Assembly: GCA_959023295.1 (NCBI GenBank) | Contig: CAUFBM010000003.1 | Span: 1 to 64,000 of the forward strand | DNA: 64,000 bases | Direction of reading: 5' to 3' | Source: an uncultured Collinsella sp. | GTDB lineage: Bacteria; Actinomycetota; Coriobacteriia; Coriobacteriales; Coriobacteriaceae | In this document: piece by piece, positions 40,152 through 49,410 of the stretch | Layout of the letters: each line of letters begins with the position of its first letter | Position numbering within the stretch: the stretch's first letter is position 1 | Program-made: the position numbers and the translations under genes | The notes under the pieces: generated by a model | Database searches by the model: none | What the model was told of the DNA's origin: nothing | Seen by the model: only the letters and a program-made list of their open reading frames with translations

Positions 40152-42221
40152 ATGTCTTCCCAGTTGACGGTTGTTGTCGCCGGTATCGTGCTTGTCGTGG
40201 CCATTGTGGTCGCCCTGGTCATCATGCGCCGCGGCGACTCCCGCTTTACCTACGACACGCAGCACGGAACGGCCCCGCGCGCCACCGAGGGCGAGGGCAA
40301 TACGGCCGCTACGGCCTTTAAGGGCCGCTTTTCCATCCTCACCGCGGGCGTGGGTGCGATGTTTGCCGCGCTTGCCGTTAAGCTGTGGGGCATGCAGATG
40401 GTCTCGTCGGACTACTACGACAAGCAGGCCAAGAGCAATCAGACCCGTACCGTTACCACGCCTGCCGTGCGTGGCCGTATCTTGGACCGCAACGGCGTCG
40501 CACTGGTGCAAAACCGCCCCTCGCTCGCCGTCGTCGCCTATCGCGATCTTGCCGACGATAAGGTACTGGTGCGCCATCTTGCTAACGTGCTCGGCATGCC
40601 GTATATCGCGGTGCTGCGCAACATCCAGGACAATTCCGAAGGCGCGCAGAGCCTGCATACGATCGCGACTGACGTGCGCCGCTCTACTGTCGCCTACATT
40701 CAGGAGCACGCCGGTGAGTTTCCCGGCGTGAAGATCGCCGAGCGCACCGAGCGCCAGTACCCGTATGGCGAGACCGCCTGCCATATCTTGGGCTATACCG
40801 GCACCATTACCTCCGAGCAGCTCGAGGCGCAGAATAAGAAGTCGTCGGACGGCAACGATAGCGCGGCTGGCCAGATCTCGTATCAATCGGGCGATATTGT
40901 GGGCCAGGCGGGCGTAGAGATTTACTACGAAAATCTGCTGCAGGGCATTCGTGGTGAGCAGACCGTGAAAGTTGACGCCTCGGGTAACGTGACCGGTCAA
41001 GCCGGCGCCGTTCCCGCCAAGGCCGGTTCTGACATTAAGCTTACGCTGGATCTTAAGATTCAACAGGCCTGCGAGACGGCTCTGGCGAATGCCATTGAGC
41101 TTGCCAAGACCACGGGTCATAGTGACGCCGGTAACGGCGCCGTGGTGTGCCTCGATCCCAACAATGGTGAGATTCTGGGTATGGCGAGCGAGCCCAGGTT
41201 TGATCCGTCGGTGTTCATCGGCGGCGTTTCCAACGACGTGTGGACCGAGCTCAACGACGACAAGGGTTCGCATCCGCTGCTCAACCGCGCCATTAGCGGC
41301 CAGTATATGTCGGCTTCGACCATTAAGCCGCTCTCGGCTCTGGCCGGTCTTGAGTTTGGAACCTATACCTCAGGCCAGACCACGAACTGCACGGGCTATT
41401 GGACGGGCCTGGGCAAGTCATGGGGTAAGTACTGCTGGCTGCATTCTGGCCACGGCACCATGACGCTGCAATCGGGTATTGCTAACTCGTGCGACCCCGT
41501 GTTCTACGATATGGGCAAGGCGTTTTTCTACAACGACCAGCATCCCGAGGGCCTGCAAGAGGTTTTTCGCCGTTGGGGCCTGGGCAAGACCTGCGGCATC
41601 GATCTGCCAAGCGAGGGCACGGGCCGCATTCCCGACGCCAAGTGGAAAGAGTCGTATTTTACCGACGCCTCGGCCGAGGACCGCAAGTGGAATGCCGGCG
41701 ATATGACGAACATCGCTATCGGCCAGGGCGACATTCTGGTGACACCGTTGCAGATGGCCTGCGCTTACATGGGCCTTGCCAACGGCGGCAAACAGTATGT
41801 GCCGCATGTGTTCTTGTCTGCTGTCTCGCGTGATGGCGACGGCGATGCCTACAAATACAACGGCAAGGGCAAAAAGAAGCGCCTTGAGGCTCAAATTAAC
41901 AACGATGCTGATCTTGCGCTGGTCCGCAACGGCATGCATGACGTGATTTACTCTGCGTCGACTTCGACCGCCGCGCACTTTAACTCCTTGACCCCCACGG
42001 TCTACGGCAAGTCCGGCACGGGCGAGAAGAGCGGCGAGGACGATTACGCGTGGTTTTGCGCCTACGCGCCGGCCGATGAGCCCAAGTACGTGATTGTTAC
42101 TGTCTTGGAACAGGGCGGTGGTGGCTCCGATACCGCGCTGCACGTCGTGCGCGATGTCCTCGGTGCCATTTATGACGAGCCCGACACATCTTCTGCCACG
42201 GGCGATTCTTCGGTTCGATAG
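40152..42221 (+). CDS. mrdA: Penicillin-binding protein 2 (elongasome transpeptidase)
   Basis: 689 residues. The usual PBP2 anchor helix is at ~62-80 (LTAGVGAMFAALAVKLWGM), followed by VRGRILDRNGVALVQNRPS. The transpeptidase domain has the S-x-x-K nucleophile in SASTIKPLSAL, the second motif as S-C-D in GIANSCDPVFYDMG, GIDLPSEGTGRIP, and KSGT in VYGKSGTGEKSG. An additional hydrophobic segment at residues 5-25 precedes the anchor, which is unusual for PBP2 and would make the N-terminus a hairpin or place it outside. It cross-links peptidoglycan with RodA, encoded 10 bases downstream. Confidence 0.93.
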   Translation: MSSQLTVVVAGIVLVVAIVVALVIMRRGDSRFTYDTQHGTAPRATEGEGNTAATAFKGRFSILTAGVGAMFAALAVKLWGMQMVSSDYYDKQAKSNQTRTVTTPAVRGRILDRNGVALVQNRPSLAVVAYRDLADDKVLVRHLANVLGMPYIAVLRNIQDNSEGAQSLHTIATDVRRSTVAYIQEHAGEFPGVKIAERTERQYPYGETACHILGYTGTITSEQLEAQNKKSSDGNDSAAGQISYQSGDIVGQAGVEIYYENLLQGIRGEQTVKVDASGNVTGQAGAVPAKAGSDIKLTLDLKIQQACETALANAIELAKTTGHSDAGNGAVVCLDPNNGEILGMASEPRFDPSVFIGGVSNDVWTELNDDKGSHPLLNRAISGQYMSASTIKPLSALAGLEFGTYTSGQTTNCTGYWTGLGKSWGKYCWLHSGHGTMTLQSGIANSCDPVFYDMGKAFFYNDQHPEGLQEVFRRWGLGKTCGIDLPSEGTGRIPDAKWKESYFTDASAEDRKWNAGDMTNIAIGQGDILVTPLQMACAYMGLANGGKQYVPHVFLSAVSRDGDGDAYKYNGKGKKKRLEAQINNDADLALVRNGMHDVIYSASTSTAAHFNSLTPTVYGKSGTGEKSGEDDYAWFCAYAPADEPKYVIVTVLEQGGGGSDTALHVVRDVLGAIYDEPDTSSATGDSSVR

Positions 42222-42230
42222 GAGGTTGCG

Positions 42231-43457
42231 ATGGATTTTTCGCCGGCGGACCTGTTCCGCTCAACTAAAACCGGTTCCCGCAGCAGCCTGGACCGTGTCA
42301 ACAAGCAGCTTTCGGCCTCGCGCGGCACGTTTCGCCAGAAGGTGCACATCGGCGTGCTGCTGGCAACCTTGGCACTCGTTGCCTATGGTGCCATCATCAT
42401 TTGGTCGGCATCGCAGTTTAAGGCCGACGCCTCATTTTCGCGCCACCTGTTGGGCATCGGCATCGGTGCGGTGCTTGCGGTGCTCGTCTGGCGTACCGAT
42501 CTGCGCGGCATCTCTAACTTCTCGACGGCGCTGCTCGTCATCGACCTCATTGTGATTTTCTCGCCCAAGATTCCGGGGCTGTCCTATACGGGCGGTCTGG
42601 GCATGACGGGCTGGATCAAGATTCCCGGTATCGGTCTTACCTTCCAGCCGGTCGAGCTCGCCAAGCTCATCACGATCTTCTTTATCGCCACGCTTGGTTC
42701 GCAGTACAACGGCCGCATCGATACCGCCCGCGACTACATTAAGCTCTGCGGCATGCTTTCCGTTCCGTTTTTGGCCGTCGTCGCTATGGGCGACCTGGGT
42801 TCGGGCTTGGTCGTGTTGGTGTCGGGTGCCGTTGTGATCTGCATGAGCGGTGCGCGCCGCGAATGGGTGCTGTCGACCTTGGCTCTGCTCGTGGGTTTGG
42901 TGGCGCTCATCCTGGCGCTCGATTCGGTGCTCGATTCTCTTTTGGGCCATGACGTTTTGATCAAGCAGTACCAGATGAACCGACTGACCGTCTTTATCGA
43001 CCCCGATAATGCCGATTCGGACGATGCCTACAACTTGCAGCAATCGCTCATCGCGGTTGGATCGGGTGGCTTTTTCGGTAAAGGTCTGGGCCATGCGACG
43101 CAGTCTGCCGGTGGCTTTCTGCCCGAGTTCCACACCGACTTCGTCTTTGCCTTTTTGTCCGAGACCTTTGGCTTCTGCGGCTCCTTTTTGCTGCTGTGCC
43201 TGTACGTGCTGCTCATGTTCTCGACGATTCGCGTCGCCTTTAAGTGTGAGTCTCTGTTCCTACGCTTGTCATGCGTGGGTATCGTCGGCATGTGGGCATT
43301 CCAGACCTTCGAGAACATCGGCATGTGCATCGGCATGATGCCGATTACCGGTATTCCGCTGCCGTTCATTAGCTTCGGTTCGTCTTCGATGATGATCCAG
43401 TTGCTGACGGTGGGTATCGTACAATCCATATGGCGGCATCGTTCGGGCGCCGCGTAA
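42231..43457 (+). CDS. rodA: Peptidoglycan glycosyltransferase RodA (SEDS family)
   Basis: 408 residues with about ten membrane helices. IKIPGIGLTFQPVELAKL, MGDLGSGLVVL, YQMNRLTVFIDPD, YNLQQSLIAVGSGGFFGKGLG, LPEFHTDFVFAFLSETFGF and the ending GIPLPFISFGSSSM are the classic SEDS motifs, including the catalytic Asp region. It polymerises lipid II during elongation with PBP2. Position directly behind pbp2 in an mre operon favours RodA over FtsW. The N-terminal ~40 residues are a polar cytoplasmic extension. Confidence 0.95.
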   Translation: MDFSPADLFRSTKTGSRSSLDRVNKQLSASRGTFRQKVHIGVLLATLALVAYGAIIIWSASQFKADASFSRHLLGIGIGAVLAVLVWRTDLRGISNFSTALLVIDLIVIFSPKIPGLSYTGGLGMTGWIKIPGIGLTFQPVELAKLITIFFIATLGSQYNGRIDTARDYIKLCGMLSVPFLAVVAMGDLGSGLVVLVSGAVVICMSGARREWVLSTLALLVGLVALILALDSVLDSLLGHDVLIKQYQMNRLTVFIDPDNADSDDAYNLQQSLIAVGSGGFFGKGLGHATQSAGGFLPEFHTDFVFAFLSETFGFCGSFLLLCLYVLLMFSTIRVAFKCESLFLRLSCVGIVGMWAFQTFENIGMCIGMMPITGIPLPFISFGSSSMMIQLLTVGIVQSIWRHRSGAA

Positions 43458-43475
43458 CCGCTGGAGGGGTTTGCT

Positions 43476-44405
43476 ATGAAGATTCCCGTGGACAAGCTGA
43501 CCCGCGTCTTTAAGATGGGCGCGACCACCAAGAAGGATTCCGACACGCCGGTTCGCGTGTCCGTCTACCTCGATTCGTCTGCCTCGCGTTTTTTGGTCGA
43601 GACGGTGCGCGATGCCTTCGTGCCGCAGACGACGTCTGGCATTGTGCGCGTTGAGCGCCTGGGTGAGGACCGTATCGTCCCCAAGACCGATACCGACGTG
43701 GTGCTGGTCCTTTCGTGCGGATCCGACCGTCTGGAGAGCGCTGTACAGGAGCTTGTGATTGCCGGCGCCCCCGTGTGCGTGCTGGCCGAGTCCGCTGTCG
43801 AGGTGCCTTTTATCCAGGAGTCCACGCCCATGCTCGGCGCGGTGGCGGCTACCGATAAGACGTATCTGCTCGAGACGCTCGCTCGCTGGATTCTCGACCG
43901 CACGGACAAGGAGACAGCCTTTGCGGCGAACTTTGCCTTTATGCGTATCGCCGCCGCCAACCGCATCATCACCTCGTGCGCGCTTACCAATATGGCGACG
44001 GGTGCGCTGGTGTTTTTGCCGGGGGCCGATTATCCCGTTATGGCGCTGGCGCAGGTGGGCATGCTCTTTGAGCTCGCGGCCATCTTTGGACGCGGTATTA
44101 AGCCCGAGCGCGGCTACGAGGTCGCGGGCGTGCTTGCCGGCGGCTTGGTGCTCCGCGCCGTCACCCGCGCCCTGGTAAAGCAGACGCCGCATATCGGGTT
44201 TGTCGTCAAGGCGCTGACCGCCGCCGCGGGCACCTATGGTATGGGCCGTGCGCTCGTTTCGCTGTATGAGCGCGACATCGATTACAGCCGTGCCAACGAG
44301 GTGGCTGCCGCCACGTTCTCGCGCGTTCGCGACCTGGTGACCACGGTTGCCGGCGCTACTCGTCCCATGGGTCCCTTTGAGGACGCATCCGATCTCGCTG
44401 CTTAG
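43476..44405 (+). CDS. DUF697-like membrane-associated protein
   Basis: 309 residues. Residues ~25-140 look like a soluble alpha/beta domain (SVYLDSSASRFLVETVRDAFVPQ ... DVVLVLSCGSD ... GAPVCVLAESAVEVP) that lacks a P-loop. The C-terminal half resembles DUF697: YPVMALAQVGMLFELAAIFG, YEVAGVLAGGLVLRAVTRAL and AGTYGMGRALVSLYER, with two hydrophobic helices. DUF697 proteins often accompany GTPases, but the GTPase domain is missing. It is co-oriented and closely spaced with rodA and the radical SAM gene, so it may be linked to cell envelope work. Function unknown. Confidence 0.6.
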   Translation: MKIPVDKLTRVFKMGATTKKDSDTPVRVSVYLDSSASRFLVETVRDAFVPQTTSGIVRVERLGEDRIVPKTDTDVVLVLSCGSDRLESAVQELVIAGAPVCVLAESAVEVPFIQESTPMLGAVAATDKTYLLETLARWILDRTDKETAFAANFAFMRIAAANRIITSCALTNMATGALVFLPGADYPVMALAQVGMLFELAAIFGRGIKPERGYEVAGVLAGGLVLRAVTRALVKQTPHIGFVVKALTAAAGTYGMGRALVSLYERDIDYSRANEVAAATFSRVRDLVTTVAGATRPMGPFEDASDLAA

Positions 44406-44414
44406 GGGTTTCTT

Positions 44415-46292
44415 TTGCGCGCTGTGTACCAAGACTGTTTTCATTTGATTGAGCCCCTGCTCGCAAAGGTCGAGAAGCCGAGTCGCTATATCGACCATGA
44501 GTGGGGCACGCTCTCCAAGGCCGATGCCGACTATCGTTGCTGCATGATTTACCCGGATGTGTACGAGGTTGGCCTGCCCAACCAGGGTATTGCCATCCTG
44601 TACAACATCCTCAATCAGGCCGAGGGCATTTCCTGCGAGCGCGGCTATGTGCCGTGGCCCGATATGGGCGATGCCATGCGCGAGGCTGGTATCCCGCTGC
44701 TGTCGCTCGAGGGCGCAGCACCCGTGGCCTCGTTCGATATCGTCGGCATGCACGTGCCGCATGAGATGGCCGTGACAAACTTTCTCGAGGCCCTCGATCT
44801 AGCCGGCATTCCGCTGCTGGCGGCCGACCGCACCGAGGACGACCCCATCATCATTGCCGGTGGTCCCTCGGTCTATAACCCCGAGCCGTATGCAGCCTTC
44901 TTCGATGCCATCCTCATTGGCGAGGGCGAGGAGTCGCTGCTCGAGGTTTGCCAGCTGCATCGCCGCTTGCGCGACGAGGGCGTCTCGCGCGCTCAGATTG
45001 TCGAGCAGCTCGCGACGGTCGGTGGCACCTATGTGCCGTCGCTCTACGAGGTGCGCCATGACGAGCCCTGCTCGCCGCATGGCTACACCGTGCCGCGCGA
45101 AGGCAAGGACGTCCCACCGGTGGTCTACAAGCGCGTCGTTGAGGACTTTGGCGCTACCAATCCGTTGTCGCAGTCGTGCGTGCCCTACGCGCAGCTCGTT
45201 CACGACCGCCTGTCGATCGAGATTCTGCGCGGTTGTGCCCGCGGCTGCCGTTTTTGCCAGGCCGGCATGACCTATCGCCCGGTGCGCGAGCGCTCGGCCG
45301 ACCAGATTGTGTCCTCGGTGATCCAGGGCCTGGAAAAGACCGGCTATGACGAGGTGTCGCTTACCTCGCTTTCGACCACCGATCACTCCTGCATCCGCGA
45401 TGTGCTCGGTCGCCTTAACCGCCGTCTGGAAGATACGGGCATTCGCGTGTCCATTCCCTCGCAGCGCCTGGATTCGTTTGGCGTGGATATGGCCGAGTCG
45501 GTCGCCGGCGAAAAGAAGGGCGGCCTGACGTTTGCCCCCGAAGCCGGCAGTCAGCGCATGCGCGACATCATCAACAAGAACGTGACCGAGGAGGACTTGG
45601 ACCGTGCGGCCAAGGCGGCCTTCGAGGCTGGTTGGAACCGCATGAAGCTCTACTTTATGATGGGCCTTCCCGGCGAGCGCGACGAGGATATCGTGGCCAT
45701 CGCCAACCTGGCCGACCATGTGCTCGAGCTCGGCCGCTCCGTGGTTCCCAAGGCGCGTCGCGGCTCCATCTCGGTGTCCATCTCGGTGTCGGTGTTTATC
45801 CCCAAGGCCGCCACGCCGTTCCAATGGTGCCCGCAGCTCGATTACGATGACGTCAAGCGTCGCCAAAAGCTGCTCATCACGAGCGTGCGCAACCGCGCCG
45901 TACGCGTGCACTACCACGATGCCGAGACCTCGCTCGTTGAGGCCGCGCTATCTCGCGCCGGCCGTGACATGACGCCGGTCATCATCGACGCCTGGCGTGC
46001 GGGCTCGCGTTTTGACGCCTGGGTGGAGCATTTTTCGCTCGATAACTGGAAAGAGGCGGCGGCCAAAAACGCCATCGACCTCAACGAGCTCGTGCACCTG
46101 CCCTACGAACTGGACTGGCGCCTGCCCTGGGAGCACGTGAGCCCCGGCTGCTCGCGCGGCTTTCTCGAGCGCGAGTACCGCCGCTCGCTGGAGGGTGTCA
46201 CGACGCCCGACTGCACCCGCACGTCGTGCACCGGCTGTGGAATCTGCCCCACGCTCCATGCCAAGAACGTATTGGTGGGTGATCGCGCATGA
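44415..46292 (+). CDS. TIGR03960-family radical SAM protein with B12-binding-like N-domain
   Basis: 625 residues. The N-terminal ~200 residues resemble a cobalamin-binding domain (YPDVYEVGLPNQGIAILYNIL, IIAGGPSVYNPEPYAAFFDA, IGEGEESLLEV). The radical SAM core has the 4Fe-4S site CARGCRFCQAG and LTSLSTTDHSC, LTFAPEAGSQRMRDIINKN and KLYFMMGLPGERDED. A Cys-rich end (TPDCTRTSCTGCGICPT) may bind another cluster. The family always pairs with DUF2344 (TIGR03936), and here the next gene overlaps by 4 bases. The reaction is not established; tRNA modification has been suggested from its steady position beside rplU. Confidence 0.85.
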   Translation: MRAVYQDCFHLIEPLLAKVEKPSRYIDHEWGTLSKADADYRCCMIYPDVYEVGLPNQGIAILYNILNQAEGISCERGYVPWPDMGDAMREAGIPLLSLEGAAPVASFDIVGMHVPHEMAVTNFLEALDLAGIPLLAADRTEDDPIIIAGGPSVYNPEPYAAFFDAILIGEGEESLLEVCQLHRRLRDEGVSRAQIVEQLATVGGTYVPSLYEVRHDEPCSPHGYTVPREGKDVPPVVYKRVVEDFGATNPLSQSCVPYAQLVHDRLSIEILRGCARGCRFCQAGMTYRPVRERSADQIVSSVIQGLEKTGYDEVSLTSLSTTDHSCIRDVLGRLNRRLEDTGIRVSIPSQRLDSFGVDMAESVAGEKKGGLTFAPEAGSQRMRDIINKNVTEEDLDRAAKAAFEAGWNRMKLYFMMGLPGERDEDIVAIANLADHVLELGRSVVPKARRGSISVSISVSVFIPKAATPFQWCPQLDYDDVKRRQKLLITSVRNRAVRVHYHDAETSLVEAALSRAGRDMTPVIIDAWRAGSRFDAWVEHFSLDNWKEAAAKNAIDLNELVHLPYELDWRLPWEHVSPGCSRGFLEREYRRSLEGVTTPDCTRTSCTGCGICPTLHAKNVLVGDRA

Positions 46293-47101
46293 GTGAGCGC
46301 TTGACCGACAACTCCACGCTCTTTAGGCTTCGCGTTCGCTATGGCAAGCGCGACCGTCTTAAGTACCTGGGCCATCTCGAAGTGATTCATACCATTGAGC
46401 GCATCGTGCGTCGCGCGGGGCTGCCCTACGCCGTGACGCAGGGTTTCTCCCCGCACATGCGCGTGGGCTTTTCGTCGGCGTTGCCGGTGGGAACGTCGTC
46501 GACCTGCGAGTGGTATGACCTGTTTATGACCGAGTTCGTTGCACTCGACGAGGCGTTTGGGCGCCTGGCTGCTGCCTCTCCGGCCGATCTGGCCCCCATC
46601 GAGGCCGCCTACATCGACGTGCGCACGCCGGCGCTGACGGCGCAACTCACGCGTCTGTCCTATCGTATCGATCTGCATCTCGATCCTGAGGCACCGGTGG
46701 ATGCCGACGAGGTGCGTCGCGCTATCGATACGCTGCGCGCGGGCCATGGCATCGACTACGCACGCGGTAAGAAGGGCAAGCGCCTAGACCTTGACCACAC
46801 ACTGGTGGGCTATGAGCTCACGGCAGGGGAGCGCCCGGACCATCTGGTGCTCATGCTCGACACCCATGCCGACAACGAGGGGTCCATGCGTCCGGAAATT
46901 TTGCTTTCTGCCGCTGATGTTTTGTTGCAGGGCTTGACCCCGGGCGTCGATGCACCTATCGTTTCCACCGGTATGCAAGACCTCGTGACCATCTGCTCCT
47001 ACGATGTCGAGCGTCAGAATCAAGCATGCGAGGACGACGAGGGCCGACTCGTCAGCCCCATACCTGTGCGAACTTGTGGATTTGCTCCACATACTCGTTG
47101 A
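46289..47101 (+). CDS. TIGR03936 / DUF2344 radical SAM-associated protein
   Basis: 270 residues. FRLRVRYGKRDRLKYLGHLEV, IERIVRRAGLPYAVTQGFSPH and MRVGFSSALPVGTSSTCEW are the family's N-terminal signature; the remainder is an alpha/beta domain with a less conserved end. It is the invariant partner of the TIGR03960 radical SAM enzyme and starts inside that gene (ATGA overlap), which implies coupled synthesis. Its activity is unknown. The rplU promoter overlaps its last codons. Confidence 0.88.
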   Translation: MSERLTDNSTLFRLRVRYGKRDRLKYLGHLEVIHTIERIVRRAGLPYAVTQGFSPHMRVGFSSALPVGTSSTCEWYDLFMTEFVALDEAFGRLAAASPADLAPIEAAYIDVRTPALTAQLTRLSYRIDLHLDPEAPVDADEVRRAIDTLRAGHGIDYARGKKGKRLDLDHTLVGYELTAGERPDHLVLMLDTHADNEGSMRPEILLSAADVLLQGLTPGVDAPIVSTGMQDLVTICSYDVERQNQACEDDEGRLVSPIPVRTCGFAPHTR

Positions 47102-47126
47102 CGGGGGTATTATCGCCTGCTACTAT
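47098..47126 (+). promoter_or_regulatory. Promoter of rplU-rpmA
   Basis: TTGACG (47098-47103), a 17-base spacer and TACTAT (47121-47126), 43 bases before the L21 start. It overlaps the stop codon of the DUF2344 gene. Confidence 0.7.
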
Positions 47127-47168
47127 ATTCGGCTGTTGCACTAACTGATGCATGAAGGGCAAGTAAAC

Positions 47169-47543
47169 ATGTACGCAATCGTTAACACGGGCGGCAAGCA
47201 GTACAAGGTCGCCACCGACGATGTCATCACCGTCGAGAAGATCGAGGGCAATGAGGGCGATAAGATCACCCTGCCGGTCATCTTCCTCAACGATGGTAAG
47301 AAGATCGTCACCGATCCCGACAAGCTGGCCAAGGCCAAGGTTACCGCTCAGATCGTTGAGCAGTTCAAGGGCGAGAAGCAGCTGGTCTTCAAGTTCCACA
47401 AGCGTAAGCGCTATCGTCGTCTGAAGGGTCACCGTCAGCAGCTCACCAAGCTGAAGATCGTGAAGGTTCAGGCTACCTCCCGCGCCAAGAAGGCTGTCAA
47501 GGCAGAGGCTGAGGCTGTTGCCGAGGCTCCCGTCGCCGAGTAG
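47169..47543 (+). CDS. rplU: 50S ribosomal protein L21
   Basis: 124 residues. MYAIVNTGGKQYKVATDD at the start and FKFHKRKRYRRLKGHRQQ near the end are L21 hallmarks; the protein binds 23S rRNA. A C-terminal tail of about 20 residues rich in Lys, Ala and Glu (KAVKAEAEAVAEAPVAE) extends beyond the usual ~103 residues. ATG 47169 follows AAGGGC; it leads L27 in the same transcript. Confidence 0.97.
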   Translation: MYAIVNTGGKQYKVATDDVITVEKIEGNEGDKITLPVIFLNDGKKIVTDPDKLAKAKVTAQIVEQFKGEKQLVFKFHKRKRYRRLKGHRQQLTKLKIVKVQATSRAKKAVKAEAEAVAEAPVAE

Positions 47544-47576
47544 ATTACACTCGTAACGAAAGAGTAGGTATACACA

Positions 47577-47834
47577 ATGGCACACAAAAAAGGACTCGGT
47601 TCCTCCCGTAATGGCCGTGACTCCCGCGGTCAGCGCCTTGGCACGAAGCGCTATGCCGGCCAGACGGTAACCACGGGCACGATTCTCGTCCGTCAGCACG
47701 GCACGCACATCCACCCGGGTGAGAACGTTGGCCGTGGCAAGGACGACACGCTGTTCGCGCTGGTCGACGGTACCGTTGAGTTCCACAAGGGTATCAAGCA
47801 CAGGGTCAGCGTACGCCCGCTCGCGAACGCGTAA
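47577..47834 (+). CDS. rpmA: 50S ribosomal protein L27
   Basis: 85 residues, full length. MAHKKGLGSSRNGRDSRGQ then LGTKRYAGQTVTTGTILVR and QHGTHIHPGENVGRG are the L27 signature. Its N-terminal tail reaches the peptidyl-transferase centre. The N-terminus starts MAHKK with no cleavable extension such as that of some Firmicutes. A terminator follows. Confidence 0.98.
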   Translation: MAHKKGLGSSRNGRDSRGQRLGTKRYAGQTVTTGTILVRQHGTHIHPGENVGRGKDDTLFALVDGTVEFHKGIKHRVSVRPLANA

Positions 47835-47859
47835 TTCACCCTTCATAGAGCACATATGT

Positions 47860-47903
47860 GGGAGGCACTTGAGTTTTAGGATTCAAGGGTCTCCCTCTTT
47901 TTT
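47860..47903 (+). terminator. Terminator between rpmA and obg
   Basis: GGGAGGCACTTGA (47860-47872) pairs with TCAAGGGTCTCCC (47883-47895) with two mispairs around a 10-base loop, followed by TCTTTTTT. It partly separates the ribosomal genes from obg. Confidence 0.75.
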
Positions 47904-47919
47904 GTAGGAGGCGATTCTG

Positions 47920-49407
47920 TTGTCACAGTTCACCGATATCAGCCGCATTAACGTTTGCGGCGGCGACGGCGGAGCCGGATGCATGTCGTTTAGGCGCGAG
48001 GCATTTGTTCCCAAGGGCGGCCCCGATGGCGGCGACGGCGGTCGTGGCGGCAACGTCGTCATTCAGGCCGACGCTCAGCTTTCCTCGCTGATCGATTACC
48101 GCTTTAAGCATCACTTTCGTGCTGAGCGCGGAACGCATGGCCAGGGCGCTCGTCGCAATGGTAAGAGCGGCGAGGACCTGATTCTCAAGGTCCCCATGGG
48201 CACCGTAGTTCGCGAGCTCGACCCCGAGACGCAGACCCCGATGTTCGAGATTGCCGACCTGGTGCACGACGGTGAGCGCGTTGTCGTGGCGCCCGGTGGT
48301 GCCGGCGGTCTGGGCAACACCCACTTTGTGACGTCAGTGCGTCGCGCTCCGGCCTTTGCCCAGCTCGGCGAGCCTGCTGAGGAACACTGGATTGAGCTCG
48401 AGATGAAGCTTATGGCCGATGCCGCACTTGTGGGCTTTCCCTCGGTGGGCAAGTCCTCGCTCATCGCGCGCATGAGCGCTGCCCGTCCCAAGATCGCCGA
48501 CTACCCCTTCACCACGCTTGTGCCTAATCTGGGTATGGTGCGAGCCGGCGAGTACTCCTATGTCGTCGCCGATGTCCCGGGTCTTATCGAGGGCGCGAGC
48601 GAGGGGCGTGGCCTGGGCCATCAGTTCCTGCGCCACATTGAGCGTACGGCCTTGATCATGCATGTCGTTGACATGACGGGCGGATTTGAGGATCGCGATC
48701 CAGTCGAGGACTATCGCATTATTAACCGTGAGCTCGAGCAGTATGGTGCCGAGCTTTCGGAGCGCCCGCAGATCGTCGTCGCCAACAAGTGCGATGCGCC
48801 GGGCACGGCCGACAAGATTGCCGACCTTAAGCGTGCGGCGCTCGACGATGGCCATATGTTCTTTGCCGTGTCCGCTGTGACGGGTGCCGGTCTCAACACG
48901 CTGATGCTTGCCGTGGGCGAGCAGGTGGCTAAGCTTCGCGCCGAGCTGGCGGTCTCTGACGAGCCGGTCGATCTTCGCGATGATGAGTGGGAGCGTCGCC
49001 GCCTCCAGCGCGAGAAGCGGTTCCGTATCGTCCAGGAAGAGCCCGGCGCCTTCCGCGTGGTCGGCCGCGCCATCGAGCGCATGGTTATCCAGACCGACTG
49101 GGAAAACGAGGAAGCCGTCATCTACCTGCAGCATAAGTTTTCCCGCATGGGTGTTGACGATGCGCTCGAAAAGGCCGGCTGCCGTGCCGGCGACGAGGTT
49201 CGCATTTGCCAGCGCGCCTTTGACTTTGAGGGCGCCGAGGACTTCTCGGATTACGAGGACGAGCTCGAGGACGGTAGCGAGGACGTCGCCGTCGAGCTCG
49301 TTGACGTCGCCGATGATAGCTTGGAGGCTGTCGACGCGGTGGATGCCATTGACGGCACCGATGACGCTGCTGCTGCGGAAGACGTTGAGACCCCGGAGGG
49401 CGAGTAA
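47920..49407 (+). CDS. obg: Obg/CgtA GTPase
   Basis: 495 residues from a TTG start behind TAGGAGG. Residues 1-158 are the glycine-rich Obg domain (GGDGGAGCMSFRREAFVPKGG, GGDGGRGGNV). The G domain has GFPSVGKSSLI (G1), DVPGLIEGAS (G3) and NKCD (G4). Residues ~355-430 are the OCT domain (FRIVQEEPGAFRVVGRAIERM). The final ~60 residues are very acidic (Asp/Glu-rich), longer than in many Obg proteins. It acts in 50S assembly and stress control. Four bases separate it from nadD. Confidence 0.96.
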   Translation: MSQFTDISRINVCGGDGGAGCMSFRREAFVPKGGPDGGDGGRGGNVVIQADAQLSSLIDYRFKHHFRAERGTHGQGARRNGKSGEDLILKVPMGTVVRELDPETQTPMFEIADLVHDGERVVVAPGGAGGLGNTHFVTSVRRAPAFAQLGEPAEEHWIELEMKLMADAALVGFPSVGKSSLIARMSAARPKIADYPFTTLVPNLGMVRAGEYSYVVADVPGLIEGASEGRGLGHQFLRHIERTALIMHVVDMTGGFEDRDPVEDYRIINRELEQYGAELSERPQIVVANKCDAPGTADKIADLKRAALDDGHMFFAVSAVTGAGLNTLMLAVGEQVAKLRAELAVSDEPVDLRDDEWERRRLQREKRFRIVQEEPGAFRVVGRAIERMVIQTDWENEEAVIYLQHKFSRMGVDDALEKAGCRAGDEVRICQRAFDFEGAEDFSDYEDELEDGSEDVAVELVDVADDSLEAVDAVDAIDGTDDAAAAEDVETPEGE

Positions 49408-49410
49408 GTC

